A stretch of 64,000 bases of DNA from Clostridiales bacterium (GTDB taxonomy: Bacteria; Bacillota; Clostridia; Lachnospirales; Lachnospiraceae). The position numbers were made by a program, and so were the translations under genes. Shown here in pieces: positions 9,168 to 18,601 of the stretch. The notes beneath the pieces were generated by a model. It made no database searches, was not told the DNA's origin, and saw nothing but the letters and a program-made list of their open reading frames with translations. Location: positions 48,720 through 112,719 of the forward strand of contig JAAYHD010000027.1 in NCBI GenBank assembly GCA_012735495.1, given 5' to 3'. Position 1 is the stretch's first letter. Each line of letters begins with the position of its first letter.

Positions 9168-10355
9168 ATGAAACCTGTTGATAATTTGCAGCCGTTATAT
9201 ATGAATGCGGCATGTATAGTCGATGAATGGATCTATTTCACAACATCCAACAGCAGCCGGCTGTTTAGGCTTAATTTAATAACAAATAACTTGGAAGCCC
9301 TTCATTTATTAAGAGGCACCAAGAACGGCGTGAAGTTTTCAGGCCTTTATTATTATAAAGGCATGATATGGATGATTCCATGGTATGCCGATATGTTTTA
9401 TATTTATCATATAGAAAATTCAAGAGTAGAGCAATTACCGATACCATATGAAGTTTCTGAATACAGTGATTCAAAGCAATTCCGTAAGCCTGTTATCCGG
9501 GGAAAATATTTATGGCTGCTTCCTCGCGAGTATCCCGGAATTATTAAGGTGGACATGGAAGAAAAAAGCTATGAAATTTACGATAGATGGCCGCCAAACG
9601 CGTCATTCAATAAAACAAGCAAAATGAATTTTAGGATGATGGCATTACATGGGGATAATATTTACTTGTTTAATGATGCATGCAGCATGAGTATAAAACT
9701 ATCCGCGGAATCAGGGGAAATGACGGAATGGAAAGAAGGATATAATCGTTCGTTTGGCACGGTTTGCAATAATAAATTGTATACATCTCCTGTAAAAAAA
9801 TATGAACCGGTAAAAATTATTGCTCTTGACAGTGACGAGGCCGCGGCAGATGTAGCGCTTCCCGGCAAGATATGGGAGAACCTGGACCAATATTTATATT
9901 GCTATTGGTATGCTAAAACTATAAATAATAAAGTTTTCTTTATGCCCCATGAGGCAAACGGTATAATAGTGCTGGATAAAGAAACCGAAAAGGCCGATAT
10001 TCTTGATATAGATATTTCAAACTATAAAACCGTCAGGCAGCATAAGAATTATGCCGTATATGATATCTTGGAATATAAAGACATGTACTTAACAATACCA
10101 TATCAAGGTAACAAGATTGTATTATTCGGCAGCAGCGGCATAGCAGAAAAGGAATATTTATTGGAAACTGATGACAGGTATGTATATACTTCATTTAACG
10201 AGAATGAGCGGTTTAATTTAAGCAATTATACGGACATCATAAGATGTGCGGATTTTAAAAAGATTAAATGGAAAAACGACCGCCATGATACGGTAAATAA
10301 AAATATTGGGTATAGCATACATAATAAAATATCAGGGGAATTAGACGATGTATAA
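9168..10355 (+). CDS. Unrecognised protein, probable beta-propeller
   Basis: I do not recognise this 395-residue protein. It has no signal peptide or membrane segment. It shows repeating short blocks of the form aromatic-strand, turn, K-G-x-Y/W-strand, for example GLYYYKGMIWMIPWY, VIRGKYLWLLPREYPG and YKDMYLTIPYQGNKIVLFG. This spacing of about 45-50 residues is typical of propeller proteins of Kelch or YVTN type. It begins 5 bases after the pyruvyltransferase fusion and overlaps the radical SAM gene by 8 bases, so it is probably translated with them. It could be a scaffold or binding subunit for the neighbouring enzymes, but nothing shows this directly. Confidence 0.5.
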   Translation: MKPVDNLQPLYMNAACIVDEWIYFTTSNSSRLFRLNLITNNLEALHLLRGTKNGVKFSGLYYYKGMIWMIPWYADMFYIYHIENSRVEQLPIPYEVSEYSDSKQFRKPVIRGKYLWLLPREYPGIIKVDMEEKSYEIYDRWPPNASFNKTSKMNFRMMALHGDNIYLFNDACSMSIKLSAESGEMTEWKEGYNRSFGTVCNNKLYTSPVKKYEPVKIIALDSDEAAADVALPGKIWENLDQYLYCYWYAKTINNKVFFMPHEANGIIVLDKETEKADILDIDISNYKTVRQHKNYAVYDILEYKDMYLTIPYQGNKIVLFGSSGIAEKEYLLETDDRYVYTSFNENERFNLSNYTDIIRCADFKKIKWKNDRHDTVNKNIGYSIHNKISGELDDV

Positions 10356-11763
10356 AAAATATGACGAATTAATGAAAAATAACCCCAACGTGGTTATTTG
10401 GGGTACTGGCAGAACAATGAGAAAATACATCGGTAAAATCGATCCGTCTCTTAGAATCAGGTTTTTTGCGGACACATACCGGCAAAAATGGGGAGTGTAT
10501 CCTGCCAAGGAAATCGATTGCGCATACAGTAATTTAATCTGCAAATCAAAAGATGAAATTCAAAGCGGCGACGTTGTTTTTATTGCTATAGAAGCCGAAA
10601 AGGATATTGGGATTGTTGCCGCAGAACTTGATAAAAAAGGGATATCCTACTGCCATATTATTGATGCCGTACATGCCTACATGCCCGTATATGATGCCTT
10701 GGAGTTGGACAGGTATAAGAAAAAATATGGTGTTGAGCAGCCGCAAAAGCAGCTGCCAAAAGAAGCACGTATATTTAAAAAAGTTGTTAATTGCCACGTC
10801 CCGTTCATGTACTGCAATATGAGATGCGGATATTGCTATATCAGGCAGGTAAGGGATTTTAAATACAAGAAAAATTACTTCCATTCGCCCGAATTTATCA
10901 GGGCTGCGCTGTCAAAAAGGCGCTTGGGGGGTAAAGCCATAATTAATATATGCGCCGGCGGAGAGACCCTGATGTGCAGGGAGGTGCTGCCGATTATTAA
11001 GGAACTGGCCGAGGAAGGGCATTATTTATCTATTGTCACGAACGGTACGATTTCAAAAGCTTTTGATGAGTTAATAGAAGCCGGAATTGACATGAACCGC
11101 TTGTTTATAAAATTTTCATTTCACTACTTGGAGCTGAAAAGACTGGACCTATTGGAAGTGTTTATAAACAATGTAAATAAGATGAGGCGTGCGGGATGCT
11201 CGATAACAATTGAAATTACTCCGGATGACGAGCTGATACCTTATATTGATGAGATAAAAAACCTGTCAATGCGGCAGTTCGGTGCGCTTCCTCACATTAC
11301 AGTAGCCCGGGACGACAGGACTAATAACCTGCAAATACTGTCAAAGCTGACAATAGAAGACTATAAGCGCACTTGGGGAGTATTTGATTCGAAGCTGTTC
11401 GATTTTAAAATGGAGCAGGTATACAAAAAGAGGCGGGAGTTTTGCATGGCCGGTGAATGGTCTCTTTTCATAAACCTGGAAACGGGCGATACTTTCCAGT
11501 GTCTGGGCCATCCGTACCTGGATAATATATATGATGACATATGCCGCGAGATTCGCCTGGAAAGCGTAGGACACGGCTGTAGGCTGCCATACTGCTATAA
11601 TGTCCATCAATACTTGGCATATGGTTTGATTAAGGAAATAGAAGCTCCTTCCTATTATGACGTCCGGGACAGGAGAACCACGGACGGAGGTCACTGGGTT
11701 CATGGCGAAATTGCGGAAATCTTTAGGCAAAAGCTGTATGAGAATAACAAGCAGCAGGTATGA
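10348..11763 (+). CDS. Radical SAM protein with N-terminal Rossmann-like module
   Basis: The 471-residue protein carries CNMRCGYC (about residues 155-162), the CxxxCxxC motif that binds the 4Fe-4S cluster cleaving S-adenosylmethionine. It is followed by the glycine-rich ICAGGETLM segment. The C-terminus has additional cysteines (EFCMAG, FQCLGHP, HGCRLPYCYN), like the auxiliary-cluster regions of SPASM/twitch enzymes. Residues about 10-115 are a Rossmann-like module (VVIWGTGRTMRKYI, FADTYRQKWG, VVFIAIEAEKD). It overlaps its upstream neighbour by 8 bases and the next gene by 4 (ATGA). Its substrate is unknown; the location suggests a sugar, polyol or polymer-linked group. Confidence 0.75.
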   Translation: MYKKYDELMKNNPNVVIWGTGRTMRKYIGKIDPSLRIRFFADTYRQKWGVYPAKEIDCAYSNLICKSKDEIQSGDVVFIAIEAEKDIGIVAAELDKKGISYCHIIDAVHAYMPVYDALELDRYKKKYGVEQPQKQLPKEARIFKKVVNCHVPFMYCNMRCGYCYIRQVRDFKYKKNYFHSPEFIRAALSKRRLGGKAIINICAGGETLMCREVLPIIKELAEEGHYLSIVTNGTISKAFDELIEAGIDMNRLFIKFSFHYLELKRLDLLEVFINNVNKMRRAGCSITIEITPDDELIPYIDEIKNLSMRQFGALPHITVARDDRTNNLQILSKLTIEDYKRTWGVFDSKLFDFKMEQVYKKRREFCMAGEWSLFINLETGDTFQCLGHPYLDNIYDDICREIRLESVGHGCRLPYCYNVHQYLAYGLIKEIEAPSYYDVRDRRTTDGGHWVHGEIAEIFRQKLYENNKQQV

Positions 11764-12833
11764 TAAAATTTAGTATCAAGGTTGATGATCGCAGTATGAA
11801 AAATGTAATCGGTAAATTAGCCGGCTCCAATATACTTATAACAGGCGCCACAGGCTTCATAGGCGGTTTGCTTGCCGATGAGCTGTTGTCATGGAACAAA
11901 GAGTATCATGCCGGGATACGTCTTGTCCTTCCGGTGCGGAATATGAGGAAAGCCAAAGAGAGATACCCCGAGGACAAGGACGAATATAAATCTGTTACCC
12001 TGGTGGAAGTATCCCTGGAGGAGCTTAAGCCGGACAAGCTGGACATGCCCGTCGACTACATAATCCATTGTGCGTCGGCAACCGCATCCGCCCAAATGAT
12101 ATCGGATCCCGTCGGAGTGGCGGACGGCATAGTATTGGGGACAAAAAACGTATTGGAGTTGGCCAGGATAAAGAAAATAAAGTCCATGGCATACCTGTCG
12201 TCAATGGAGGTCTACGGAACGGTAAACCATGGTAAGGACGACGGAAGGCTTATCGATGAGAGTACCCTGGGAGATTTAAATATCTTTTCCGCAAGAAGCT
12301 GTTACCCTTTGGGGAAGAGAATGGCGGAGCACTACTGCCATATTTACTTTAAGCAGTATGGGGTGCCCGTAAAAATAGCACGACTTGCCCAGGTTTTCGG
12401 ATATGGCGTAAGACGAAGCGATGGCCGTGTCTTTGCCCAGTTTGCAAAAGCGGTAATCAATAATGAAGACATAGTGCTGCATACCCCGGGCCTTTCCATG
12501 GGAAATTATTGTGAGTCCATGGATGCTGTTAACGCGATCCTGCTTATACTTGTTAAGGGGCAAAACGGGGAGGCATACAATGTGACAAACGAGGAAAATA
12601 CCATGACAATACGGGACATGGCGGACCTTGTTGCGGATAAAATAGCATCGGGAAAAATAAAAGTTGTTTACGATATACCGAAGGACAATATATACGGTTA
12701 TGCGGCCGATACGAATATCAGGCTTTCTTCCGAAAAGCTGCGGAATCTGGGATGGAAGCCGACAAAAAACCTGGAGGAAATGTACAGGGATATGATAGCA
12801 TATATGTGCAGGGATGGTAATTCCAGGCCCTGA
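11760..12833 (+). CDS. NAD-dependent epimerase/dehydratase (extended SDR family)
   Basis: The 357-residue protein shows NILITGATGFIGG, the GxxGxxG NAD(P)-binding loop, near residue 25. AYLSSMEVYG holds the catalytic serine region, and SCYPLGKRMAEHYC holds the YxxxK pair. A later DTNIRLSSEKLRNLGWKP segment is usual at the C-terminus of sugar epimerases and dehydratases. Such enzymes interconvert nucleotide sugars (for example UDP-glucose/galactose, or 4,6-dehydration). The start overlaps the radical SAM stop, so it is the last gene of the tightly coupled cluster. Confidence 0.8.
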   Translation: MIKFSIKVDDRSMKNVIGKLAGSNILITGATGFIGGLLADELLSWNKEYHAGIRLVLPVRNMRKAKERYPEDKDEYKSVTLVEVSLEELKPDKLDMPVDYIIHCASATASAQMISDPVGVADGIVLGTKNVLELARIKKIKSMAYLSSMEVYGTVNHGKDDGRLIDESTLGDLNIFSARSCYPLGKRMAEHYCHIYFKQYGVPVKIARLAQVFGYGVRRSDGRVFAQFAKAVINNEDIVLHTPGLSMGNYCESMDAVNAILLILVKGQNGEAYNVTNEENTMTIRDMADLVADKIASGKIKVVYDIPKDNIYGYAADTNIRLSSEKLRNLGWKPTKNLEEMYRDMIAYMCRDGNSRP

Positions 12834-12961
12834 GGTTTATTAATCGGCCAAACTATCCGATAATTATAATGATGATATTCATTAGCGGATATAAACCGCA
12901 TATGATAAAACATACGGACATATAGAAGGAAAACATGTTTCTGTAAAAAGGAGGAATGCCA

Positions 12962-14887
12962 ATGTTTAAGGTCCGGATCGGCAAAACCAAAGCTGTTTTG
13001 CTTTTTGCAGCTTTTTTTGGCTTGATGTTGTTCATTAATATGGACAAAGCATATGCAGCATCATCTGTCACCATAAACAGGGTCGATTATATCAACGAAG
13101 AAATCGTTGTCAATAATAACGGCAATTCAATGATTTATTTTGCCACGGAAAGTGAGGCTTCAAGAAACTCATGGGAGGAAGTGACCGCGGACAGCGGGCT
13201 TACCACGGCTATTGACTTTTCATGGGTGTCTCCCACCTCCGAGGAGATTATCTTCGTCAAAGGCGAGGACGGAGTGGCACGAAGAATTGTACTAAAGGAA
13301 AGAGCGAGGAAGCTGGAAGTCTCAATAAGCTACGACAGGCTGGACGGGCTAAGCAGCAACGCTTCTATTGCGCCATTGGTAAATATCATGTCTTCTGCCG
13401 GAACCGGGGACAATCCGATTACATTTTCCGATCTTGAGTGGAGGAAGGGTGAAAACGGCCCCTGGCAGGACACATCCACCCTCACGGTTGCGCAGCTTGA
13501 GAAGCTGCAGATAAGGGGAGCGGATTTATATTTCAGGATTAAAGCGGTAAACGATAACGGTCCGAATGCCGACGGCACAAAGGGCAGAAGGGTCAGCAAA
13601 GAAGTAAGGCTTAAGATTGCCAAGAAAGCGTCTCCTGTCGCAATAGGTATAGATGGCGAGGATTTCAAGGCCGACATAAGATACGGCAAGGAATACCGTG
13701 TAACAGTTGGCGGTGTAACCTCGAACTGGGTGAAGGTAACCGACAAAAATGTCAGACAGGTGCCTTTATCGGAAATTGTCAATGACGGTTCCAATGGCCT
13801 TACACCGGACAAGAGATTCCCTGCCATGGTTATCGAAGTAAGGGACTATGCCACATCAAAGGCGGCTCCGTCCAAGATATCCAGGGTGGAATTAAAGGAA
13901 CAGAGAGTAATTGCCGGCAGTGTAATCAAGGGAAATCCGCCGTCGAATGCAACCGCGTCCGATCCCAATATTTATATTTCATATAACGGTACGGCAAACC
14001 TGTCAATAACAATACCGTCCGCATCAGCTGACAACCCGTACCAGTATTGTATTGTGAAACCCGGTGAAGTGTTTGATTTAGAGAGGGCTTCCTGGGCCAA
14101 CATAAACAGGGACACCGCAGTTAAGGTTCTTGCCAACAAGGCGGTTGAGGGTAGTACGATTTATATCAGGCAGAAGGAGATAAAGGCAAAAGCGGCGACA
14201 AAGACCTCATCCGCAGTGGAATACCAGATTGCTTCCACATATGTGACACACGTAGTGGAATATCCGGCAAGCCCTTCCATTGAGGCAAAGAGCTTCACAT
14301 TTGTGAAGGGCGTATCGGATGACATAACATTCAGCATAATACTGAACAATATAGGCAAGCTTCCGTATGAGACAGCTATCAGGTCAATCAAGCTTGGAAC
14401 CAAGGAGCTGCAGTTTGCCACAACAACTAATGTATCATTGCCTCTCAGTCCGTCCGTACAGTATTACATTAATGTAACGCTGTCGAAGGACATCCTGAAT
14501 GATTTGCCTAACAGCTACAGCAGGCCTCTCTACATAACATTTGAAAACGGTACCGTGGATAAGACGTCGATACAGCTGGCGATACAGAATCCTACTCCGG
14601 CTACTGCGCTTACGGCAACCGCTTCAAAGGGCTCGACAGCGGGCACTACATCAATCAGGGTCCTCACGGCGGTAAGAGCCGGCAACAAGCTGGTATACAC
14701 GGTAACCGGAACAAAGGTGGAGGGGCTTCACGTCGAGAATGTCGTAACCGGAACCGATTTTGTAGATGGAACCGATATACCGGTAACCGTCGGACAGTAT
14801 GTAACGGTATACGAGGTCAATGCGACAACAAACAAGGTGGTAAGATACAAGTGCATACAGATCACATCGCTGTACATAAATCCATAG
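12962..14887 (+). CDS. Secreted beta-rich surface protein
   Basis: The start is the ATG at 12962: AAGGAGG ends 7 bases before it, while the in-frame ATG at 12956 is only 1 base from the ribosome site. Residues 1-33 are a signal peptide (basic start, hydrophobic AVLLFAAFFGLMLFI, cleavage near AYA-AS). The mature ~610 residues have no membrane segment and are rich in T, S, V, N and K, suggesting several Ig-like or S-layer-type beta domains. FTFVKGVSDDITFSI (about residue 450) resembles the start of X2-like surface modules. A C-terminal block from ALTATASKG onward ends VGQYVTVYEVNATTNKVVRYK, which is common in clostridial cell-surface proteins. There is no enzyme motif. Confidence 0.6.
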   Translation: MFKVRIGKTKAVLLFAAFFGLMLFINMDKAYAASSVTINRVDYINEEIVVNNNGNSMIYFATESEASRNSWEEVTADSGLTTAIDFSWVSPTSEEIIFVKGEDGVARRIVLKERARKLEVSISYDRLDGLSSNASIAPLVNIMSSAGTGDNPITFSDLEWRKGENGPWQDTSTLTVAQLEKLQIRGADLYFRIKAVNDNGPNADGTKGRRVSKEVRLKIAKKASPVAIGIDGEDFKADIRYGKEYRVTVGGVTSNWVKVTDKNVRQVPLSEIVNDGSNGLTPDKRFPAMVIEVRDYATSKAAPSKISRVELKEQRVIAGSVIKGNPPSNATASDPNIYISYNGTANLSITIPSASADNPYQYCIVKPGEVFDLERASWANINRDTAVKVLANKAVEGSTIYIRQKEIKAKAATKTSSAVEYQIASTYVTHVVEYPASPSIEAKSFTFVKGVSDDITFSIILNNIGKLPYETAIRSIKLGTKELQFATTTNVSLPLSPSVQYYINVTLSKDILNDLPNSYSRPLYITFENGTVDKTSIQLAIQNPTPATALTATASKGSTAGTTSIRVLTAVRAGNKLVYTVTGTKVEGLHVENVVTGTDFVDGTDIPVTVGQYVTVYEVNATTNKVVRYKCIQITSLYINP

Positions 14888-14907
14888 AGACATTGAGGTG
14901 ACGGCAA

Positions 14908-15813
14908 TTGAAGGGCAATATCATGGAAATATTCAATAATAATATCGCGCTGCTTGAGAAGACGGACAAGGCCATATGCTGTTTTCGCGAGCAGCGGCAT
15001 GATATTGCTCTTGGAATCCTTGCCGATTCCATGGAGCTTATCAGGCATTCCATAGAAGCCGTAATAACAAGCAAAGAATATTTCAACCTGGCCGAGGTGG
15101 ATTCCGTCAACAACATGCTGGGCGGAATCCTTGAGGCCTACAGGATGAAGGATTATGTCCTCCTTGCCGATTTGCTTGAGCTGCAGCTGGTCAGCTTTAT
15201 AATAGGGGTCCAGGAGCTGATAATCAGCAAGGAAGAGGTTTTATTCTTCGAAGAAAACTATCGTGAGAATCTGTCCTGGCTTAAGGATAAATGCAAGGGA
15301 TTGGCCGACATATCACTGGAAGCCATAGACCCGCAGACGCTCCTTAAGGAAGGCTACAGGGTGGAGTTTTCCTCCTGTGGGTTAATGACCCTTGCCGCAA
15401 GGAATGGAAATAATACTTTCTACTTCCATACAAACTCCAGGGTATCCCATGAAGCTTATCTGCTGGCAAGACGCTGGTATGACAAAAAAGTAAAAAGATA
15501 CGTCATATATGGGTTGGGTTTTGGTTATCATATAAAAGAGCTGTATTCCCTTGCCAAAGGAGCCGAAATAACGGTATATGAGGATGATTTGAACGTTATC
15601 CTGTTGGCCGCCATATTTGCCAGGCTGCAGGAAATGTTCTCGTCGGGAAGGGTTAGGCTCGTATACGACCCTAAGCTCAAGGAATTAAAGGACAGAATAG
15701 GAAGCCTGAAGGCAAACGAGGCTTTTCATGTTCATTATCCGTCGTTTTTAAATGTCAGGAGCACGGAAGGAAAAGAGCTGTTGTCCGGGCATGTTTCGTG
15801 GGTTGGCATATAA
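14908..15813 (+). CDS. MAF-like (motility accessory factor N-terminal type) protein
   Basis: The 301-residue protein starts at a TTG with GAGGTG 7 bases upstream; an ATG at 14923 is a second possibility. The C-terminal half resembles the N-terminal domain of MAF/DUF115 glycosyltransferases. It has FYFHTNSRVSHEAYLLARRW, then YVIYGLGFGYHIKEL, then ITVYEDDLNVILLAA, where the family has a GLGLGYH turn and an acidic strand end. The N-terminal half is helical. The C-terminal catalytic domain of full MAF enzymes, which load nonulosonic acids onto flagellin, is absent, so this may be a partner or relic. It lies between a secreted protein and signal peptidase II. Confidence 0.5.
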   Translation: MKGNIMEIFNNNIALLEKTDKAICCFREQRHDIALGILADSMELIRHSIEAVITSKEYFNLAEVDSVNNMLGGILEAYRMKDYVLLADLLELQLVSFIIGVQELIISKEEVLFFEENYRENLSWLKDKCKGLADISLEAIDPQTLLKEGYRVEFSSCGLMTLAARNGNNTFYFHTNSRVSHEAYLLARRWYDKKVKRYVIYGLGFGYHIKELYSLAKGAEITVYEDDLNVILLAAIFARLQEMFSSGRVRLVYDPKLKELKDRIGSLKANEAFHVHYPSFLNVRSTEGKELLSGHVSWVGI

Positions 15814-15832
15814 ATATAAAGGAGGATACCTT

Positions 15833-16333
15833 ATGATTTATATCCTTATTGCGTTGGGTGTATTTTTACTGGACAGCGGTGTAAAAAACTACATCGAGCA
15901 AAATTTCCGTCCGGGGGAAAAAAGGGATATTCTAAAAGGAAAAATCACGATAAAGAAGGAATACAACAGCGGCTTTTGCATGAATTTAATGGACGACAAC
16001 AGGGAATTTGTAAAGAAAGCGTCAGCCGTCATATTCGGTTTTGTTGCCTTATTGTTTATCCTCATGCTGCCAAGGAAAAGGAATTGTCTCAGGAAGCTTG
16101 CACTGGCCTTGTGCGTTGGGGGAGCGGCAAGCAATCTCAGGGACCGGCTTAGAAATGAAAAGGTGCTGGACTATTTCAGCTTCAATATTAAGCCTATAAA
16201 GCACATAGTGTTCAATATGGCGGATTTATTCATAATGATCGGTTCGCTCATCATGTTTGCATCCGCATTATTTAGCCACGGGAAACCGGCTGAGACAGCG
16301 GTACAGGATGAGATTGCGGGAATTCTGGAATAA
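15833..16333 (+). CDS. lspA: Signal peptidase II (lipoprotein signal peptidase)
   Basis: The ATG at 15833 follows AAGGAGG; the longer frame runs back into the previous gene. The 166-residue protein has four hydrophobic segments and the family motifs: YNSGFCMN (NxG region), GGAASNLRDRL with Asp104, and FNMADLF with Asp131. The two aspartates form the catalytic pair that cuts before the lipidated cysteine of prolipoproteins in the membrane. It is somewhat divergent, since the first motif lacks the usual AF. The window encodes at least three lipoproteins (two GH5 and one GH43) that could be its substrates. Confidence 0.8.
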   Translation: MIYILIALGVFLLDSGVKNYIEQNFRPGEKRDILKGKITIKKEYNSGFCMNLMDDNREFVKKASAVIFGFVALLFILMLPRKRNCLRKLALALCVGGAASNLRDRLRNEKVLDYFSFNIKPIKHIVFNMADLFIMIGSLIMFASALFSHGKPAETAVQDEIAGILE

Positions 16334-16352
16334 ATATTAAGAAACTTCGTCC

Positions 16353-16380
16353 GGGGAAACTAAATGTTTCCCTTTTCTTT
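16353..16380 (+). terminator. Intrinsic terminator after lspA
   Basis: GGGGAAAC pairs with GTTTCCC (7 bp plus a flanking G) around the loop TAAAT, followed by TTTTCTTTTT. It ends the lspA transcript and separates it from ftsH, whose own AT-rich upstream region follows. Confidence 0.7.
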
Positions 16381-16550
16381 TTATGTTGATATAATTATTA
16401 GTGAATCAAATTGTTTTCAGGATCATTAATCACAGATTGGACACAGTTTTTTTAGAACTAATTAATTGATTTCTTATGGTACAATCATTATAATGAATTA
16501 TACTGCACGTTAAATATAATTATTTGTAAATAAATGCGTTGGAGGATTTG

Positions 16551-18503
16551 ATGGATAATAATAAGGGTAACAGGAATAATATGCCAAACAGAATGGCGAT
16601 ATTGATTACGCTGGCTTCGGCAATATTTATTTGGTATATGTTTTCGGTTCTGCAGAACCAGATAAGGGAAAATACCAACATCGAGAGAACATATGATGAA
16701 TTTATTGCAATGCTCGAAAATGACGGGATTGAAGAGGTCATTATCGACGGGGACAAGATTACGTTTATTCCGAAGGTTCAGCCATATAGATACAGAATAT
16801 CATACTACACAGGCAATATGAATGACGACCAGTTAATTGAAAAGCTGGAGGAAGCCAATGAAAGATACGGCTTGAAATACAGCCGGAGGGTGGTGGACAA
16901 CAGGAGCTCCATACTGGAAAGCATTTTGTCGCTGGTGCTTCCTTTTGTGCTTATTTATATTGTCATGTGGTTCCTGTTTAAGGCCATATCAAAAAACAGC
17001 GGCGGGGTAATGGGCTTTGGAAAGAGCAACGCCAAGATATACGTGGAGAAGTCCACCGGGGTGACCTTCAAGGATGTGGCCGGGCAGGAGGAAGCCAAGG
17101 AATCCCTTTATGAAATAGTTGATTTTCTTCACAATCCGGCGAAATACACCCGTATTGGTGCCAAGCTTCCGAAGGGAGCGCTTCTTGTGGGACCTCCAGG
17201 AACAGGCAAGACCCTGCTTGCAAAGGCCGTGGCCGGTGAAGCCAATGTTCCGTTCTTCTCACTGACCGGTTCGGATTTCGTGGAGATGTTTGTAGGTGTC
17301 GGCGCTTCCCGTGTAAGGGATTTGTTTAAGCAGGCCCAGCAGCATGCTCCTTGCATAATTTTTATCGATGAGATAGATGCGATAGGAAAGAGCAGGGACA
17401 GCCATTACGGCGGAGGAAATGACGAAAGGGAGCAGACGCTCAACCAGCTTCTTTCGAACATGGACGGCTTTGACTCATCCAAGGGCTTGGTAGTACTGGG
17501 CGCAACCAACCGCCCGGAGGTTTTGGACAAGGCCCTGCTTCGCCCGGGAAGGTTTGACCGCCGCATAATCGTTGACAAGCCGGATCTTAAAGGAAGGGTT
17601 GACATATTAAAGGTTCATGCAAAGAACGTTCTCATGCATGATTCCGTCGACCTGGAGGCCATAGCCAGGGCAACAAGCGGTGCGGTGGGCTCGGACCTTG
17701 CGAACATGATAAACGAGGCCGCCATACTTGCCGTAAAGAAGGGACGCAATGTCGTTACACAGGAGGATTTGCTCGAGTCTGTTGAAGTGGTTATTGCCGG
17801 AAAGGAAAAGAAGGACAGGATATTGAGCAAGGAAGAAAAGCGGATTGTAGCATACCATGAGGTCGGCCACGCATTGGTAACAGCGCTGGAGAAAAACGCA
17901 GAACCCGTGCAGAAAATCACAATTGTCCCGAGAACCATGGGTTCCCTGGGATATGTCATGCAGGTACCCGAGGAAGAGAAATACCTGATGACCAAGGAAG
18001 ATATAATGGCCCGTATCACCACCCTATATGGCGGAAGGGCCGCCGAGGAGCTTGTATTCGGTTCTGTAACAACGGGAGCGTCCAATGACATAGAGAAAGC
18101 TACAAGCCTTGCCAGGGCCATGGTTACCCAGTACGGCATGTCCGAACGGTTCGGCCTGATGGGCCTTGAATCCATAGAGAGCAGGTATCTTGACGGAAGA
18201 CCTGTTCTTAACTGCAGTGATGAAACCGCCGGAGAAATCGACAAGGAAGTCATGAGAATCCTTAAGGAGTGTTATGAAAGGGCTCTCAAATTGTTGTCGG
18301 AGAACCGGGAGATATTGGACAAGATCGCCGAATACCTGATTGCCAATGAGACCATAACCGGTGAGGAATTCATGAAGCTGTTCAACGAAGCCAAGGGGAA
18401 TGACACTGCGGACAGCAATAATGAAGCCTCCGGTGAAGAAATGCCAATGAACACAGATGGGGATGAGTCCGATTCTTCAGCAGCAAAAAGCGATAAATCA
18501 TAA
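16551..18503 (+). CDS. ftsH: ATP-dependent zinc metalloprotease FtsH
   Basis: The ATG at 16551 has GGAGG 5 bases before it; an in-frame TTG at 16539 overlaps that site. The 650-residue protein has two membrane segments (about residues 17-36 and 115-140) around an extracytoplasmic domain. An AAA+ domain follows, with GPPGTGKT (about 213), [11 protein letters not shown], and an arginine-finger region. The zinc protease has the HEVGH site (about 436). FtsH degrades misfolded membrane proteins and short-lived regulators. The C-terminal tail is acidic and disordered. The gene stands alone after a terminator. Confidence 0.97.
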   Translation: MDNNKGNRNNMPNRMAILITLASAIFIWYMFSVLQNQIRENTNIERTYDEFIAMLENDGIEEVIIDGDKITFIPKVQPYRYRISYYTGNMNDDQLIEKLEEANERYGLKYSRRVVDNRSSILESILSLVLPFVLIYIVMWFLFKAISKNSGGVMGFGKSNAKIYVEKSTGVTFKDVAGQEEAKESLYEIVDFLHNPAKYTRIGAKLPKGALLVGPPGTGKTLLAKAVAGEANVPFFSLTGSDFVEMFVGVGASRVRDLFKQAQQHAPCIIFIDEIDAIGKSRDSHYGGGNDEREQTLNQLLSNMDGFDSSKGLVVLGATNRPEVLDKALLRPGRFDRRIIVDKPDLKGRVDILKVHAKNVLMHDSVDLEAIARATSGAVGSDLANMINEAAILAVKKGRNVVTQEDLLESVEVVIAGKEKKDRILSKEEKRIVAYHEVGHALVTALEKNAEPVQKITIVPRTMGSLGYVMQVPEEEKYLMTKEDIMARITTLYGGRAAEELVFGSVTTGASNDIEKATSLARAMVTQYGMSERFGLMGLESIESRYLDGRPVLNCSDETAGEIDKEVMRILKECYERALKLLSENREILDKIAEYLIANETITGEEFMKLFNEAKGNDTADSNNEASGEEMPMNTDGDESDSSAAKSDKS

Positions 18504-18601
18504 GCAAATTATTGGATTGCTGACGAATCTGCGGCAGTATAAAATATAAGGGGTTACAGCAAAGATATTTAAGTAAACCAACTGAGAAGGGGATTGGGAG
18601 A

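Noticed and set aside
10348..11763. RiPP biosynthesis locus around the radical SAM gene
   Set aside because: No small precursor gene, leader peptide or RRE-like protein is visible nearby; the neighbours are sugar enzymes.
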